A stretch of 64,000 bases of DNA from Phialophora verrucosa. Taxonomy: Eukaryota > Ascomycota > Eurotiomycetes > Chaetothyriales > Herpotrichiellaceae. Of this stretch, positions 1-11,058 are shown one piece after another; position 1 is the first letter of the stretch, and the number at the start of each line of letters is the position of its first letter. Made by a program: the position numbers and the translations under genes. Where the stretch lies: positions 3,038,001 to 3,102,000 of the forward strand of contig MSED01000001.1 of assembly GCA_002099365.1 (NCBI GenBank), written 5' to 3'. Under the pieces are notes generated by a model. That model was not told where the DNA came from. It searched no databases and saw only the letters and a program-made list of their open reading frames with translations.

Positions 1-29
1 ACTGGTCTTCCCCACGGCCTTTCTCCTCG

Positions 30-803
30 TTATGTCAGGAGCCCACCATCGACAATGGTGACCGAACCAGTCTGGAAACTCGCATCATCGCTGAGAAGGT
101 ATACAATAGCATTGGCAAGCTCTTCCGACTCGGCGCCTCGGCGAAGAGCTATCTGTTCGATGACCGGGTCGAGGTTGCCTGGGCCTCCTGCCGTGATCCC
201 CGGCGTCAAGACCAGCCCGGGCGCAACGGCGTTGACTCTGATACCCGAGGGGCCGTACTCTTGAGCAGCGGCCTTTGTGAGACCGATCACACCGGATTTA
301 GCGGCAGAGTAGAGGCTGAGTTTGGGCGTTCCAGTGACGCCTGATGTCGAGGCGACGTTGACGATGCTCGCCCCGGTCGACATATGCTTGAGCTGTGCGC
401 GCATGCAGTTGAAAGTGCCTCTGAGGTTAGTGTCGACCGTCTTCTCGAATTCGAGGTCGGTCTTTTCTTCAAGCCGACAGAACCGCTCCAGTCCCATCCC
501 GGCTACGTTGGCAGCATGGTCGAGCTTGCCGAAGTCGGCCACCACGCCATCTATCCATCGATTGACCTCCGACGCCTTCCCCACGTCCACCACTGTTGTC
601 GTGACACGTTGCCCTGGCGAGGAGCCGAGCCTGCGCAGCTTATCGGACACCTTTGTAAGGTTGACTTCATTGATGTCGGCAACGGCCACGGACGCTCCCC
701 GAGACCAGAGTGCTTCGACAGTGGCGAGGCCAATGCCGGACGCCCCCCCTGTGACGGACACTACCTTTTCCGCAAAAGATTGCACATAGTCACAACTCTC
801 CAT
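30..803 (-). CDS. Short-chain dehydrogenase/reductase (SDR), 257 aa
   Basis: A single-exon classical SDR that should catalyse NAD(P)(H)-dependent oxidation or reduction of a hydroxyl/keto group. The Rossmann glycine motif TGGASGIG lies near residue 18. The NAG-like motif is NVAG, the catalytic serine lies in NVAST, and the catalytic pair is in YSAAK. The ending DGGLLT is typical of the family, and the length of 257 aa is normal. It is transcribed away from the P450 at 1856, with about 1 kb between them. It is clearly related to the SDR at 28279-29067 (shared LEEKT, NCMRAQ and EYGP segments), which also sits beside a P450. The substrate cannot be read from the sequence. Confidence 0.9.
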   Translation of the reverse strand: MESCDYVQSFAEKVVSVTGGASGIGLATVEALWSRGASVAVADINEVNLTKVSDKLRRLGSSPGQRVTTTVVDVGKASEVNRWIDGVVADFGKLDHAANVAGMGLERFCRLEEKTDLEFEKTVDTNLRGTFNCMRAQLKHMSTGASIVNVASTSGVTGTPKLSLYSAAKSGVIGLTKAAAQEYGPSGIRVNAVAPGLVLTPGITAGGPGNLDPVIEQIALRRGAESEELANAIVYLLSDDASFQTGSVTIVDGGLLT

Positions 804-1855
804 GGTAGTACTGGATTCGACCGAAGTAAGTGTTCACTGCGTTCCGAACCTGTGCACCAGCGTGTGGAAGGGTCGCGGAGCTGGGTGTACGACCATGCAA
901 GGTCATACTGTAGCACCCGTAGTCTAAATGGGCGTACAAAGGCCAGGTCAATCAACTCGTGCCTGAGCTTCAATGCTGCGAAGAATCCATCTCCGAAACG
1001 CTGGTCCCAATTAGAGAAAATCGTCCCCGGGTATCGTATGTTTCGAGGGGCTGCATTCTTGTCTTCCACCGGCCGTTGTGGCTCCGGCCCTGTTGAGGTC
1101 AAAAATGCCCTAATTTTACTGCGTAGGCTTGAGGTTTCAGGACCCCAAAGTCTGTTTACCTGTCGGCCATTGCGCATGCGGGGGGGCATTGTCGCCGCGC
1201 CATTGCAGGCCGCGGGTGTCGGGACAAGGACACAAAATTACACAGTGACGGTCCTAAATTGAGGGTCATTACAGCGCTCGCGTCTTCTTGTACCAATGCT
1301 GAGTCGAACAGTGCAAGAAGAATAGGAATTCATGGCAACGTTGTACATCACGTTTCAGATCTTTTTCACCGTGGGCACTGGTTGCTGTCGGGGTACAGTA
1401 ATTTCTGTTTTCGGTGGTGATATTCTTGTTCTCTTCTAGGAGAAATCAGATCCCGAGCCTCGAATCCCTTGTGCGGGAGGGGTTCTCAAAACCCAAGCGC
1501 ATTATCGGCCAGGTCCAGCCGACAGGCCGGGCAGCATTGGCAAAGAACCGCGATTGTGTGAAGCGCGGATCTTGGATCGTATCGCCACCCACACACGCAC
1601 CCTGGTCATTCCGAGTTATGTCTGTATGCGGGACAAATGGGCCTCGGGGCTCCAGGTCTGGTGGGCCCAGCACATGCCGGCGCCCCGAAGTGCACAAGCA
1701 TCGAAAATCACGATACGGTCCTCTCCCAGGCATCCTAACCGTGGGGGAGGAGACTGATCCTTCGACGAGCGTTCTCACAGCAACAAGGTCCTGAGTGACG
1801 TGTTGCGGCTTCAAATGCCTTTCAGGCTCAGCCTTTTTGAACGTCCTGGAAGACC
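804..1855. other. Intergenic region between divergent SDR and P450
   Basis: About 1 kb without a supportable gene. Open frames here are short, overlap each other on both strands and show no family motif. It probably carries the promoters of both flanking genes. Confidence 0.6.
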
Positions 1856-3730
1856 TTGTGGCTGGGATTCAAAGCAGCAATTGCACTCTGTACTCCGCTG
1901 TGTCTCGCTATGGCAATCACAGCGTCACAACCGCCGCGGATGGAAGCCACCAAGTGGCCGCTCATCATCGGCGCGGCAATACTGGTCATCATTGTCCTCG
2001 CGCAGTTTTTGTTACGACGCCGCAAGTATCCGGACGTACCAACCTTGCGAGTTTCGCAGCAACCGGGGACTATGGGAGCCTTGGAGGATAGTCGGTTGTA
2101 CGTTGCTGATGTGATGAAGCTGTTGAATGTGGGCTGGGAGAAGTATTCCAAGCACGGAATCAACTACCTGATCACAGCTCCGTCGGAAAAGTACTTTGTG
2201 GCAGCTCCTCAATACTTTGACGAGATTGTCCGAGCGCCGGAAACGCATGTGAACGCTCCAGATGCGCAATCGATCGTGAGTCCACCCATCCAGCATACAG
2301 TACCCGCCCGCAAGCTCTGACATGAGTCCCCAGATGACTCAAACCGCGTGGACGCTCGGAGGACCAACTGCCCACGACCAGTGGCATATGAACGTTCCCG
2401 TCCGGAAGAACCTGGTTCAGGCCACCAGTCCTTCGCTCCCGTTTGTGGTTGAGGAAGGCAAACTCTGCTTGGAGGAGTATTTGGGACCTCTCAAAACTGG
2501 TGAGTTCTGTAGACTGCCCCCCTAACTAACCATTCTGGGGCTTCTTGGTCCGAGTTCTGAGTCGATTCAGATCCTGGTGTGAGAAAGGCACTCCCGCTCT
2601 CATTCGATATCGTCGTTCGGACGGCCAACAGAGTCCTCTTTGGGCCCGAATTGGCACGAAACCGCAAATGGCAGGAGGTGGGAATCGAGTACTCGACCGT
2701 CCATTTTCAGGGTGCCGACATAATCCGGCACTATCCGGATTTCTTGAAACCGTACATCCTGCGATGGAAGACGAACATCACCAAAGTGAAAGCCGTCGCC
2801 CGAGACTGCATATGTCCTATTATCAAGGAACGTATCGAAAAAGAAGACCGCCTCGCCGCCCAAGGTCGACAGGCCGAGTGGGAGGCCAAGAAGCCAAAGG
2901 ACGCCATTCAGTGGGTTCTAGACTGCTCACCGCCTGCCGAAAGAAACCCCCAAGATATCCTTCCCCGTATGCTGCACATCACCATTGCTGCCGTCCACAC
3001 CACTACCTATACCTTTGTGGAAGTGCTCCATTGTCTTTCGGTCACCCCTCAGTACTTCGACGAATTGAGAGAAGAAATCACAACGGTCTTCCGTGCAGAG
3101 GGCGGCTGGACCAAACAGGCCCTGACCCATCTGGCGAAGCTAGACAGCTACATGACGGAAGTCGCGAGACTGTGTCCGCTATCTGCCCGTAAGTGCCTAC
3201 CTCAATCAGCCAGACCTCGATCGGTCCGTGACCGCGGGACAGTGTTCTGACCCCTTTTGCTAGTGAAAATGGCACGGCTTGTGCTCCAAGACTGGACCAT
3301 GAAAGATGGCACCAAGATCCCCAAGGGGACATTGATGTTTTTGAACCACCTACCCGCGGTGCTCGACGAGAGCAACTATCACGAGGCGGACAAGTTTGAT
3401 CCGTGGCGAATGTATAACCGTCGTCAAACAGAAGGCCAGACTAACATGCATCAGTTTGTGATGACCAGTCACACGAACCTCGCTTTTGGCCACGGCAAGC
3501 ATGCATGCCCTGGCCGGTTCTTTGCCAGTAACGAAATCAAGGTTCTTCTGGTGCTGATGATCATGCGATACAACTTCCGTGCCACCAATCTGCCCGGCGG
3601 TCTACAGGACGTCTTGAAAGGACATTGGTTCAACCTTACGCGCGTCCCGATCCAGTATGCCGAGATTGAATTCAAGGACAGGAGTGCCAACATTCCGGAC
3701 GACATCAAGGCTCACTTCACGGAGATCTAA
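1856..3730 (+). CDS. Cytochrome P450 monooxygenase, four exons
   Basis: Exons 1856-2275, 2334-2499, 2571-3188 and 3264-3730 join in frame to 556 aa. Starts at 1910 or 1940 are also possible and would leave the N-terminal membrane anchor intact (WPLIIGAAILVIIVLAQFLL). P450 signatures seen are an I-helix variant AAVHTTT, the ExxR motif as EVAR, and the heme loop FGHGKHACPGRF with the ligand near Cys483. It is an ER-bound, heme- and reductase-dependent oxygenase of the fungal type that resembles gibberellin/terpenoid hydroxylases; the exact CYP family is not assignable by eye. The acidic/Thr pair of the usual AGxDT is replaced by HTT, as in the second P450 at 29788-31572, which supports common descent. 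Confidence 0.92.
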
Positions 3731-4547
3731 CCGTGTGCGCGGGGAAAAGGCCTGACAGGTGTGTCGAGAGTGTGTACAGTCAGCGCGTGTCCGTTGGATA
3801 GAACTGGCGGAGAGGATTCAGGACCACCCCGTCTCAGGATCTGCATAGAATCGATGGCGCGCATTTGAGGTTAACTCGGCATCAGCAGTCGCAGAATCCA
3901 TGGTCTGAATTGTATTTGGCTGAACTAGTATTGGCCTTGAGGTGGAGATGCATCGAACTCTCTCATGGGGCATGATACGCATGACATGAACAACATCCAA
4001 AGCCGTCGCCCTAGAGAGCGGACGATAAATGAGTCGGCCAATTTTCACTGTCGTTGGTGTGTGCGACGAGAAATGAAGGCTTGGCAAAGAGCCTGCAACG
4101 CCTGTTGCACGTGATGAGTCATGTGACCAACACAAAGACTCGGTGTGACTGGGACGGTTACCCGGGGAGTTCCCAATCTGAAACCCCAAGTTGAACACCG
4201 AGTATGACCGACAACAATGTGCAGTGAATGTTGTTTGCCGCTCTCCGTAAATTATTCCTCTTGGCTTTTGCTCCTTGCGCAAGCTCCCCACGGCCAGTTA
4301 GATGGCACCTCGTGGCCGAACGGCCAATAAAATCAAAGGTGTCCGCTGTTCCGGTTACGGGACCTGGAAGACTGATAAAATACGACTCGTTATTTAATGT
4401 GTGGCCGGGCCCGCAACATGGGGCTGTGGAAGAGTCACGTTTTGATGCTTTTGATTGAGACTTAAGTTGCTCCAACACGCGCTACAGGACCGTACGTGCC
4501 AGATTCGAGCTCTCAGTAATCTCTATCAAACTCACACGGACACAAAA
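3731..4547. other. Intergenic region with candidate bZIP/E-box site
   Basis: About 0.8 kb between tandem genes. No credible coding frame was seen. It contains the CACGTG plus AP-1-like palindrome listed separately at 4108-4122. Confidence 0.55.
4108..4122. promoter_or_regulatory. CACGTG E-box abutting an AP-1/Gcn4-like palindrome
   Basis: CACGTG (4108-4113) is followed directly by the palindrome ATGAGTCAT (4114-4122). The second is the classic bZIP target, and a bZIP gene lies at 22942-24576 in this window. The site is about 430 bp upstream of the alpha/beta hydrolase start. Function is inferred from the motif only. Confidence 0.4.
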
Positions 4548-5684
4548 ATGGCGTTGTCTTTGATTGAAGCCGCAGGATCGAAAGATTTTGTCCTCGAAGA
4601 TGAGATTCCCGAGGGCGTGACAACGAGATTTGTTGGACTGAATTCGATCTCGGCGAGAAAGTACCCGACGGGACAGCACCCGTGCCATGGCGTGTTCTGG
4701 GCTCCCAAGGACAAGGCGCCTTCAACGGTGTTCATGGCCGCACATTACACGGCGGACTTTTCTGAGCACTACCTCGGCGGACCACTGGCTTCGCGAGGCT
4801 ATGGGCTACTCGGGTTCAACACGAGGTTCACTGGGGCAGAAGACAAGTTCGTGCTGGAACAAGCCATCGAGGACCTTGCATCTGGCACCCAGTGGCTCCG
4901 ACAGGTCATCAAACCCAAGACGATCATTTTTATCGGCAACTCCGGTGGTGGATCACTGATGGCAGCGTTCCAGGCACAGGCGACAAGGGACCCGTCGCTG
5001 GTCGGGGCTGACGCGATGGTCTTTCTCAATGCGCACCCCGGTCGTGCCGACGTCCTCTGCAACTGGATGGATCCCGCAGTGGTGGACGAGGAAGACCCTG
5101 TGCAGACGGACATGTCTCTGGACATATACGCCAACCCTGACAACAAGCCTCCATTCTCTCAAGAATTCATCACCCGCTACAGGAACGCTCAAAAGGCACG
5201 GAGCCGGCGCATTACTGTGTGGGCCAAGAAGGAACTTCAGAGGCTCAACGAGGCAGGTATCCCAGATAAAGTCTTTGCGGTTCATCGCACACTGGCGGAT
5301 CTGAGGTTCGTGGACGGAAACATCGAGCCCTCTGAACGGCCGGTCCCGGCTTGCTATGCCGGCAACCCCAAGGACGCCAATCGTGGCATCTGCATGCTGG
5401 CCCGGGCCTGCACCCTGCGGACCTGGCTGTCAATGTGGAGTGTGGAGGACTCCAAGGCGCGCTTCGAGCACAGCGGACCTCACGTCACGGTGCCTGCGCT
5501 GGTGATCCAGGCCAAGGCCGACGTGGGAGTCTACCCCTCGGACGCCGAGACCATCTTCCGCTTGATCAGGTCGGAAGACAAGCAGCTTCACATGGTATCA
5601 GGCGGTCATTTCTTCGAGACAAGCCAGGAATCACTGCAAGGGGCCCTCAATATCATATGTGACTGGGTGCAAAAGAGATTCTAG
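4548..5684 (+). CDS. Alpha/beta hydrolase, 378 aa
   Basis: An intronless hydrolase. The ATG at 4548 has a good context (AAAATGGC) and fits the fold better than the longer non-ATG frame. The nucleophile elbow is GNSGGG with Ser near residue 132. A candidate acid lies in the QAKADVGVYPSD segment and the histidine in SGGHFFE. The family splits ester, thioester or C-C bonds. Residues 150-290 form a long cap-like insertion (Trp/Asp-rich), suggesting a specialised substrate pocket. It lies between a P450 and an SDR on the same strand, consistent with a shared small-molecule pathway. No secretion signal is visible, so it is probably cytosolic. Confidence 0.85.
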   Translation: MALSLIEAAGSKDFVLEDEIPEGVTTRFVGLNSISARKYPTGQHPCHGVFWAPKDKAPSTVFMAAHYTADFSEHYLGGPLASRGYGLLGFNTRFTGAEDKFVLEQAIEDLASGTQWLRQVIKPKTIIFIGNSGGGSLMAAFQAQATRDPSLVGADAMVFLNAHPGRADVLCNWMDPAVVDEEDPVQTDMSLDIYANPDNKPPFSQEFITRYRNAQKARSRRITVWAKKELQRLNEAGIPDKVFAVHRTLADLRFVDGNIEPSERPVPACYAGNPKDANRGICMLARACTLRTWLSMWSVEDSKARFEHSGPHVTVPALVIQAKADVGVYPSDAETIFRLIRSEDKQLHMVSGGHFFETSQESLQGALNIICDWVQKRF

Positions 5685-6344
5685 ACTCATCGACAATGAG
5701 ATAACATAAAACCAACGCGCACTGCCTGATGACCGTGACTGGCGCCATTTCCATCATTTCGGCCTCTGCTGGCACACTCGTCACCCCTAATCTCGTTCTG
5801 ACATTGATCCACGGACCGAGTTGGATCACTCTCAACCTGGTCGCGTCATGGATTCGGAGTAGCGATATCCGGATGGCTGCTCGCCGCTTCAGAATGCGGG
5901 AGGTGGCTGTCTGCCGCCAGCTTACGACTAATTACCGTGTACATGCAGGAATGTAGCCTACCGAAGGCGCGTAGTGCCGAATGCGGGACCGGGAATCGTC
6001 AATGTCGATGTCCGCCCAAATCTCGCAAGTTTGCGTCAATCCTCCCACCTTGAGCTCGTCCGGCCGGCGGACAATCTTTGTGCTTTCAGAATCTCACACA
6101 TCGTAGAGCGAGTCGTCATGCCAACGCCAGTACGACCTGCATAGGAGTGTCGTTGAGCCCAAAGTGATGGAACCACCGAAAGTCACTCAATGAGCCTTGG
6201 AAAGGCAACCCCGGATAACCCTCTCTTCCCCCATCCCGCGGTCCGCCGGACCGGAAGACGCGGTTTCCATTATAATCATTTGCTTCGTGGTAAACCACTA
6301 TTGCCCCCAAGACAAGCACATCCGTCGTCGAGCACTAGATAGCC
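5685..6344. other. Intergenic region
   Basis: Between two plus-strand genes. Only short unrelated frames are present, and nothing recognisable was seen. Confidence 0.5.
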
Positions 6345-7376
6345 ATGATTGACCTGAAGGATCATGTAATGCGCCACCTCGGCCTGAGTTCGATAACTGT
6401 TGCGGGTGCTAATACCAAGCCACCAGGTTTCCATCGTCACGGGTGCATCGTCGGGAATCGGATTACAAACTGTCAAAACGCTCTTAGGGCTTGGAGTGTG
6501 CGTGTACGGAGTAGATATCAACCCTTCTCCCGGAGAATTGGGGGGTTTTACGAACTTTCGCTTCCACCAGGCCAACCTGACTGAGCCTTCCGCGCCGGAA
6601 CAAGTCGTTCAGGGGTGCCTGGCGGCATTCAATGGAAGGATCGACAGCCTCCTCAACATTGCCGGGGTCATGGACACCAACGCCAGCGTTGACAGCATGA
6701 CCGAAACCGACTGGCACAAGGTTTTGGCCGTAAACTTGACCGTGCCGGCCCTCCTTTCGAAATATGTTGTTCGGGTTTTTCAGAAGCAGAAAGGAGGTTC
6801 TATCGTGAACATTTCAAGCAAAGCGGGCCTCAGCGGTGCTGTATCAGGGGCAGCATATACGGCCAGCAAGCATGGAGTGGTAAGTCAGGAGACGAAGGGG
6901 CAGGAGGACCATAGCGATTTCGTGCGTCCCCTATTGACAATAGAGTTCAGGTCGGGTTGACGAAGAACATCGCCTGGCGGTTCCATACCGAGGGCATTCG
7001 CTGCAACGCAATATGCCCCGGAGGTAAGACTTGGGCCCTGGATCGCCATCCGTCTCAGAACTCAGTGTGTACTTGAGCTGACAGCCCGTCAATACACCCC
7101 AGGGGTCGCGACCAACATCGTCAAGTCCATAGACTTGTCCAAAGTCGACCAAGCGGCCAACAGACTGATCAAGTAAGTCCTTTTCACAGAAGTCATGGAT
7201 TTTCATTCATGTCTGAACCACACAGCCCGGTGATCAAGTTACATCAAGATGGATTCACGGCCAACGCGGCCGCGCCAGACACCATCGCCAACCTGATCGC
7301 ATTTCTCGTTTCCGATGCCGCCTCTGAGATCAATGGGGCGATTATTCCAGTGGACAATGCCTGGAGTTGCATCTGA
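6345..7376 (+). CDS. SDR family oxidoreductase, five exons, 255 aa
   Basis: Exons 6345-6365, 6427-6879, 6951-7023, 7103-7172 and 7226-7376 join cleanly to 255 aa. The first exon encodes only seven residues, and its intron (6366-6426) has a good GCTAATA branch point, so the glycine motif TGASSGIG begins at about residue 11. Other SDR landmarks are NIAG, NISSKAG (catalytic Ser), YTASKHG (Tyr/Lys) and CPGG. The C-terminus is short and ends in VDNAWSCI. It is an NAD(P)-dependent oxidoreductase with unknown substrate. The neighbours are the alpha/beta hydrolase upstream and the convergent VOC protein, 154 bp from its stop codon. Confidence 0.9.
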
Positions 7377-7530
7377 TCATCGTGGCCAGCTCTCAGAGTG
7401 CAGGTTGGGCACCTATGTAATATGTTTGCTATCGGAGAAGCAAGGATTGATTGCCTGGCTCCTGATCGATTGGCACTCTCGTGCTCTTCATAGTGACCGA
7501 CTGAACCATTCCGCGGACCCACCATGTCCA

Positions 7531-8109
7531 TCATGACAGTGACTGTATCTGCTCGTCTTTCAGTTTCAAGAACAGCTGCTCAAAGCTCAGGCTCAGCAGC
7601 TCGACGACGTTCCCCCACGGGTCTTGCAAGTACGCAGACCTCTCTGCTCCCGCAAGGTCCATTTCGCCAACGACCCTTCCGCCCTTCGCGACCGCTTTTT
7701 GTACCACCTCATCCACATTTGGCACCGTCAGACAGAGGTGGAAGAAGCCGCCCTTGGTGTAAGTGTCCGGGTTCCAGTCGACCCTCTTCTTGGGTCCGTT
7801 GTACCTGGGATCCGTGAACTCGAAGATCTCGAATCCGACGCCGTTGCCACAGGATAGCAGCGCCAGCTTCATTTCCTTAAACTCGGACCCGTATACTGTT
7901 CGCGCAAGTCGTTAGTGCCCTGAGATACCATCATTTGGTCGAACCTAACTTTTCGCAGCCGAAGAGCCGGTGCCCTCGGTGCTCCTGGCCAAAGTCACAG
8001 GGGCAATGACCCGGAAGCCGAAGAGCTCGGTGTACCATGCGACTGCTGCCTCAGCATCTGGCACAGACACTGCGACATGATTGAAGTTGGCATTCAACGA
8101 GGGTGGCAT
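7531..8109 (-). CDS. Glyoxalase/VOC superfamily protein, 174 aa
   Basis: Two exons, 7950-8109 and 7531-7895, joined over a 54-bp intron with a CACTAAC branch point. The product has the paired beta-alpha-beta-beta-beta modules of the vicinal oxygen chelate fold. The first module begins NHVAVSVPD with His11, and the second begins FFHLCLTVPNVDE and ends DPWGNVVELL. These His and Glu positions are the usual metal ligands. The family includes glyoxalase I, extradiol dioxygenases, epimerases and isomerases. The single-domain size and the ending DPWGN(V)VEL favour a lyase/isomerase-like or resistance-type VOC over a ring-cleaving dioxygenase. It is transcribed divergently from the SnoaL-like gene at 8736. 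Confidence 0.87.
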
Positions 8110-8735
8110 TGTCGTTGGGTGCTTGCGATGCTTGGGGTTTTGGACAGCCTCTCACGAGAAGGGTATTGGTTCAACCGACAGATTATCAGAGGGGGGGTTG
8201 AACAGAGTCCCGGCCAGGCTGAGCCGTCGTTGGGTGAGCCGGCCGTCAGATTCGCAACCTTCGACTCTTGAGCATCATAGACCCGTTATGATGGATGATG
8301 ACCTTGCTGGGGGCAAACAACTCGACCCGTTAGGAGCAGACGATAGTCGCGTGTCGATGGCCGAGTCCGCCATCTTCCCGTCCCATCTTCGCTACGCATC
8401 GGCACCTTGAGTCAATACAGCATGACAGCGGTGATAGTCGATATTTACGACAATTCATGAAGCTCCACTTCTGGCACCAACCTTCCACCGTGAGTGCGGG
8501 GGGGTTCGAACCGCGGGATTGAAGCTCGGGTTCCAATCGTGTCATGTCTCCTTCCTCGGCTTTGGAGTTCCAGGCTAACTACGTGTATTGGGCGTAGATG
8601 GATAAGGGCATGTAATGTGTAGACACAGCCCCTTTGTATGAGCACACCCACCACCACGCGAAGTATCTTGGAGGACCCGGCATTTTCCCACATATCGAAC
8701 CCTTTATCCCACCTCGATACCGTGTGTCCAATATC
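8110..8735. other. Divergent promoter region, VOC / SnoaL-like
   Basis: About 0.6 kb between divergent starts. It contains an isolated GGTTCGAACC-like string near 8500 that resembles a tRNA T-loop, but no tRNA could be folded around it. Confidence 0.5.
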
Positions 8736-9251
8736 ATGGTTGGGAGCGCGAGCGCAACCGCGACGGCCTTCACCACGGGCATGTCAGCTAGAGACGGGGT
8801 GATTGACGCCTGCCTGCGATGGGGGTATGGCATCGACACCGGGGATGCCGCGTTACTTGCCTCCGCGATGGCCTCGGAGGTCCACATGGAGCTGTCGGCG
8901 TACAACGACTACGGATTCCCCTTGCAAGATGCGCGTGGACCGAGAGATCAACTCGTGGAAAGCCTGATCAAGACCATGTCGGCAATCGATACACTGCACC
9001 TTCTCAGCGGCTTTCGCGTGGCCATCCTCGCCGACAACAGCGCCGAAGTCTGGTGCAATGTGCAAGCCCACCACTTCGCCAAAGGCGAGGCAGTCAAGGC
9101 CGGCGAGAGCGAATGCTTCGTTATGGCCCACCAATACGTTGCCCAGCTCACCCGCGATAGCGACAGTGATGGCGGTCTGTGGAGGATCAAGCACCTGAAG
9201 ACACTTCCAAGGTATCTCCTGGGGAATCAGAAGATCATTGGCCTTCCATAG
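8736..9251 (+). CDS. SnoaL/NTF2-like protein, 171 aa
   Basis: A single exon, with an in-frame extension back to 8634 that lacks family character. The start at 8736 places the typical alpha-helical opening (VIDACLRWGYGIDTGD) near residue 20, followed by an acidic strand region and AYNDYG. This is the SnoaL_4-type NTF2-like fold, used in polyketide cyclases, scytalone-dehydratase relatives, dehydratases and ketosteroid isomerases. It could perform a cyclisation, dehydration or isomerisation in the local pathway. No catalytic dyad can be assigned with confidence. It is not close to the two SnoaL-like paralogs at 21811 and 24861. Confidence 0.8.
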   Translation: MVGSASATATAFTTGMSARDGVIDACLRWGYGIDTGDAALLASAMASEVHMELSAYNDYGFPLQDARGPRDQLVESLIKTMSAIDTLHLLSGFRVAILADNSAEVWCNVQAHHFAKGEAVKAGESECFVMAHQYVAQLTRDSDSDGGLWRIKHLKTLPRYLLGNQKIIGLP

Positions 9252-9783
9252 GAAACAAAAGCCCATGGTCTGTCTCGGAGAGGTAGTATGCCTGCCATCC
9301 AGCATTTCTGTGCCCGCTTTGGAAACCTTTGCAAGGGCGAGCGCCTGGGCACTCAAGCAGCCGAAGGACGTATAAACGCAATATAGATCGTTACGAGCCA
9401 GGGAATCAGGAGGCAGTGTTAGCATCACACTCTGACCCAAAGACAGCGCATTAGCTCTGTAATTGCGGACTTGCGAATTCAGATTGATGTCGATGAAGGA
9501 AGCAATAACAAAAGTCACAGGGTTGTTTCGAAGCGCTGCTAAGGGATTGACTCCCATCGCAACGCTTTGTGGCTTTGCTTCGAGCTACTATCACTCGTAA
9601 TATATTCTCCGTGACATTTCCGGAGGGACTATCTATCATGACTTGCATCTCTCGGAGAGGAACGTTGCAGGTCTCGTGTGAGCACGTCTGGGGAAGCGCA
9701 TAAATGCCCACGTCCCAGAGCTCGAAGGAGCTCTTGCTACCTACCCTGACATGTCCGCCGGATCCGCCAAAACCAGATGTCAC
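9252..9783. other. Intergenic region between convergent genes
   Basis: About 0.5 kb of 3' flanks. Frames in it are antisense extensions of the neighbours, and nothing recognisable was found. Confidence 0.5.
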
Positions 9784-10719
9784 TCACTGTGGCGACGGAA
9801 CGGCGTCCAGTTGGCCCAAAGTATTCAAACCATGCCGCTTAGCAATAAAGTCAGATGCCTGCTTCCCACTCTTCATGACCGTGTATCCGGCTTGATCAAA
9901 GACCTTGTCGAAGTGTTCCCGGACAAGCTCCGGAGTTAGGGGGACATTCGATGCGTGTCCGAGGACGCCGGCGAAGAAATATCGCGAGAAGCCTTTGCCG
10001 GCCGCGGTGATCCACTCACCGTTGACGGGGCATTCCTCGTGGCAGAGGTACGCACACGTGGCCGCGGGGGCCTCGGGCGGCAGGTTGTCCAAGATCCACT
10101 GCTTGACGGCAGATTCACCCATGGCCGACTTGAGGAGCTCCGTGGCAGCCGCTTGGTCCAATGCGTTGGCCTTGATCCCGTACTGCTCGCCTTCGTACCC
10201 CAGGTTGATGCTCAATCCCACGGCGCCGCACTTGGCCGTCGTATACGGGACGTGACCGATCATGCCGAAAAGCGAGCTCGAGCTCACATTCACGATCCGA
10301 CCGTACTTTTGCTTGATCATGTGAGGCCAGCACTCCCGGGCGATCAGCATCGGGCCGGTGCAGTGGACCTGCAACTGTTTGTTGATCTCTTCCGGCGTCC
10401 ATTCGGTGAAGAGCTTCCAACCGCCCGTGCCGGCATTGTTGACCAAGATGTCGATCCGACCGAAATTGTCGATGGCCGCGCGAACCAGTTTACTGGGCGT
10501 CTCCGGGTCGCAGACGTCGGCCGCAACCGCAATGGCCGTGTGGCCCGCGTCGGTGAAATCTTTGGCCGCTTGGTTTGCCGTTTTCGCGTTGATGTCAGTG
10601 ACCACGACTCTGCAGCCCCGCTCTGCCAGGACGCGAGCATGGTGGTACCCCATCCCGGCACCGGACCCGGTGACAATGGCGACGCGCCCGTCGAAGCGCA
10701 GCTCCTTCTTTGCCGACAT
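9784..10719 (-). CDS. SDR, 17-beta-HSD4/MFE-like, 311 aa
   Basis: An intronless SDR. The nucleotide site is VTGSGAGMGYHHA, followed by VNNAG, NVSSSS (catalytic Ser) and YTTAK. It resembles the dehydrogenase unit of peroxisomal multifunctional enzyme type 2 and related 3-hydroxyacyl dehydrogenases. These are longer than ordinary SDRs because of a C-terminal helical tail, present here after GEWITAAGKG (last 70 or so residues). The terminal residues SPQ are not a canonical peroxisomal SRL/SKL tag. It could oxidise a hydroxyacyl or steroid-like hydroxyl group, but the substrate is not determinable. Confidence 0.9.
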   Translation of the reverse strand: MSAKKELRFDGRVAIVTGSGAGMGYHHARVLAERGCRVVVTDINAKTANQAAKDFTDAGHTAIAVAADVCDPETPSKLVRAAIDNFGRIDILVNNAGTGGWKLFTEWTPEEINKQLQVHCTGPMLIARECWPHMIKQKYGRIVNVSSSSLFGMIGHVPYTTAKCGAVGLSINLGYEGEQYGIKANALDQAAATELLKSAMGESAVKQWILDNLPPEAPAATCAYLCHEECPVNGEWITAAGKGFSRYFFAGVLGHASNVPLTPELVREHFDKVFDQAGYTVMKSGKQASDFIAKRHGLNTLGQLDAVPSPQ

Positions 10720-11058
10720 GACGGCTGCCTTTGCGTAGATGAAAAGTCCTCGTGTCCGAATGGATGGTGGGCCAACTAACTCAAGGAATGAAAATCAGAG
10801 TGACAGGGACGGGCTTGATCTCTGTAGCACTGCTGAAAGAAGGAATTAGCAAGTGAACCATACTTAAATGAATGTGCAGCTGGGGTCTCAAATGCCCCTG
10901 GGCACCCGGCTATGTCAAACTCATGCGATGGTTGTGCTGCAACAGTGCCCCTTGCCCGGAGGACACAGCAAGTCCGGTCCTCAGAGGCATTCAACTCGAG
11001 CATAAATTTGTCCGACGGGCAACATTTACGAATCGTATTACAGACACGCCTTGTGTCT

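Noticed and set aside
384..1262. 292-codon plus-strand ORF overlapping the SDR at 30-803
   Set aside because: Its first half is antisense to a clear SDR and its second half has no family motif; composition is Arg/Ser/Pro-rich as in shadow frames.
3818..4291. 157-codon minus-strand ORF between the P450 and the hydrolase
   Set aside because: No recognisable motif, Ser/Arg/His-rich, and it contains the candidate regulatory site; likely a chance frame.
8495..8515. T-loop-like GGTTCGAACC string suggesting a tRNA
   Set aside because: No matching acceptor stem, D-arm or anticodon arm could be found within 90 bases on either strand.
10115..10779. Long antisense frames over the SDR at 9784-10719 (up to 274 codons)
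   Set aside because: They are shadows of a GC-rich SDR gene and lack family motifs.
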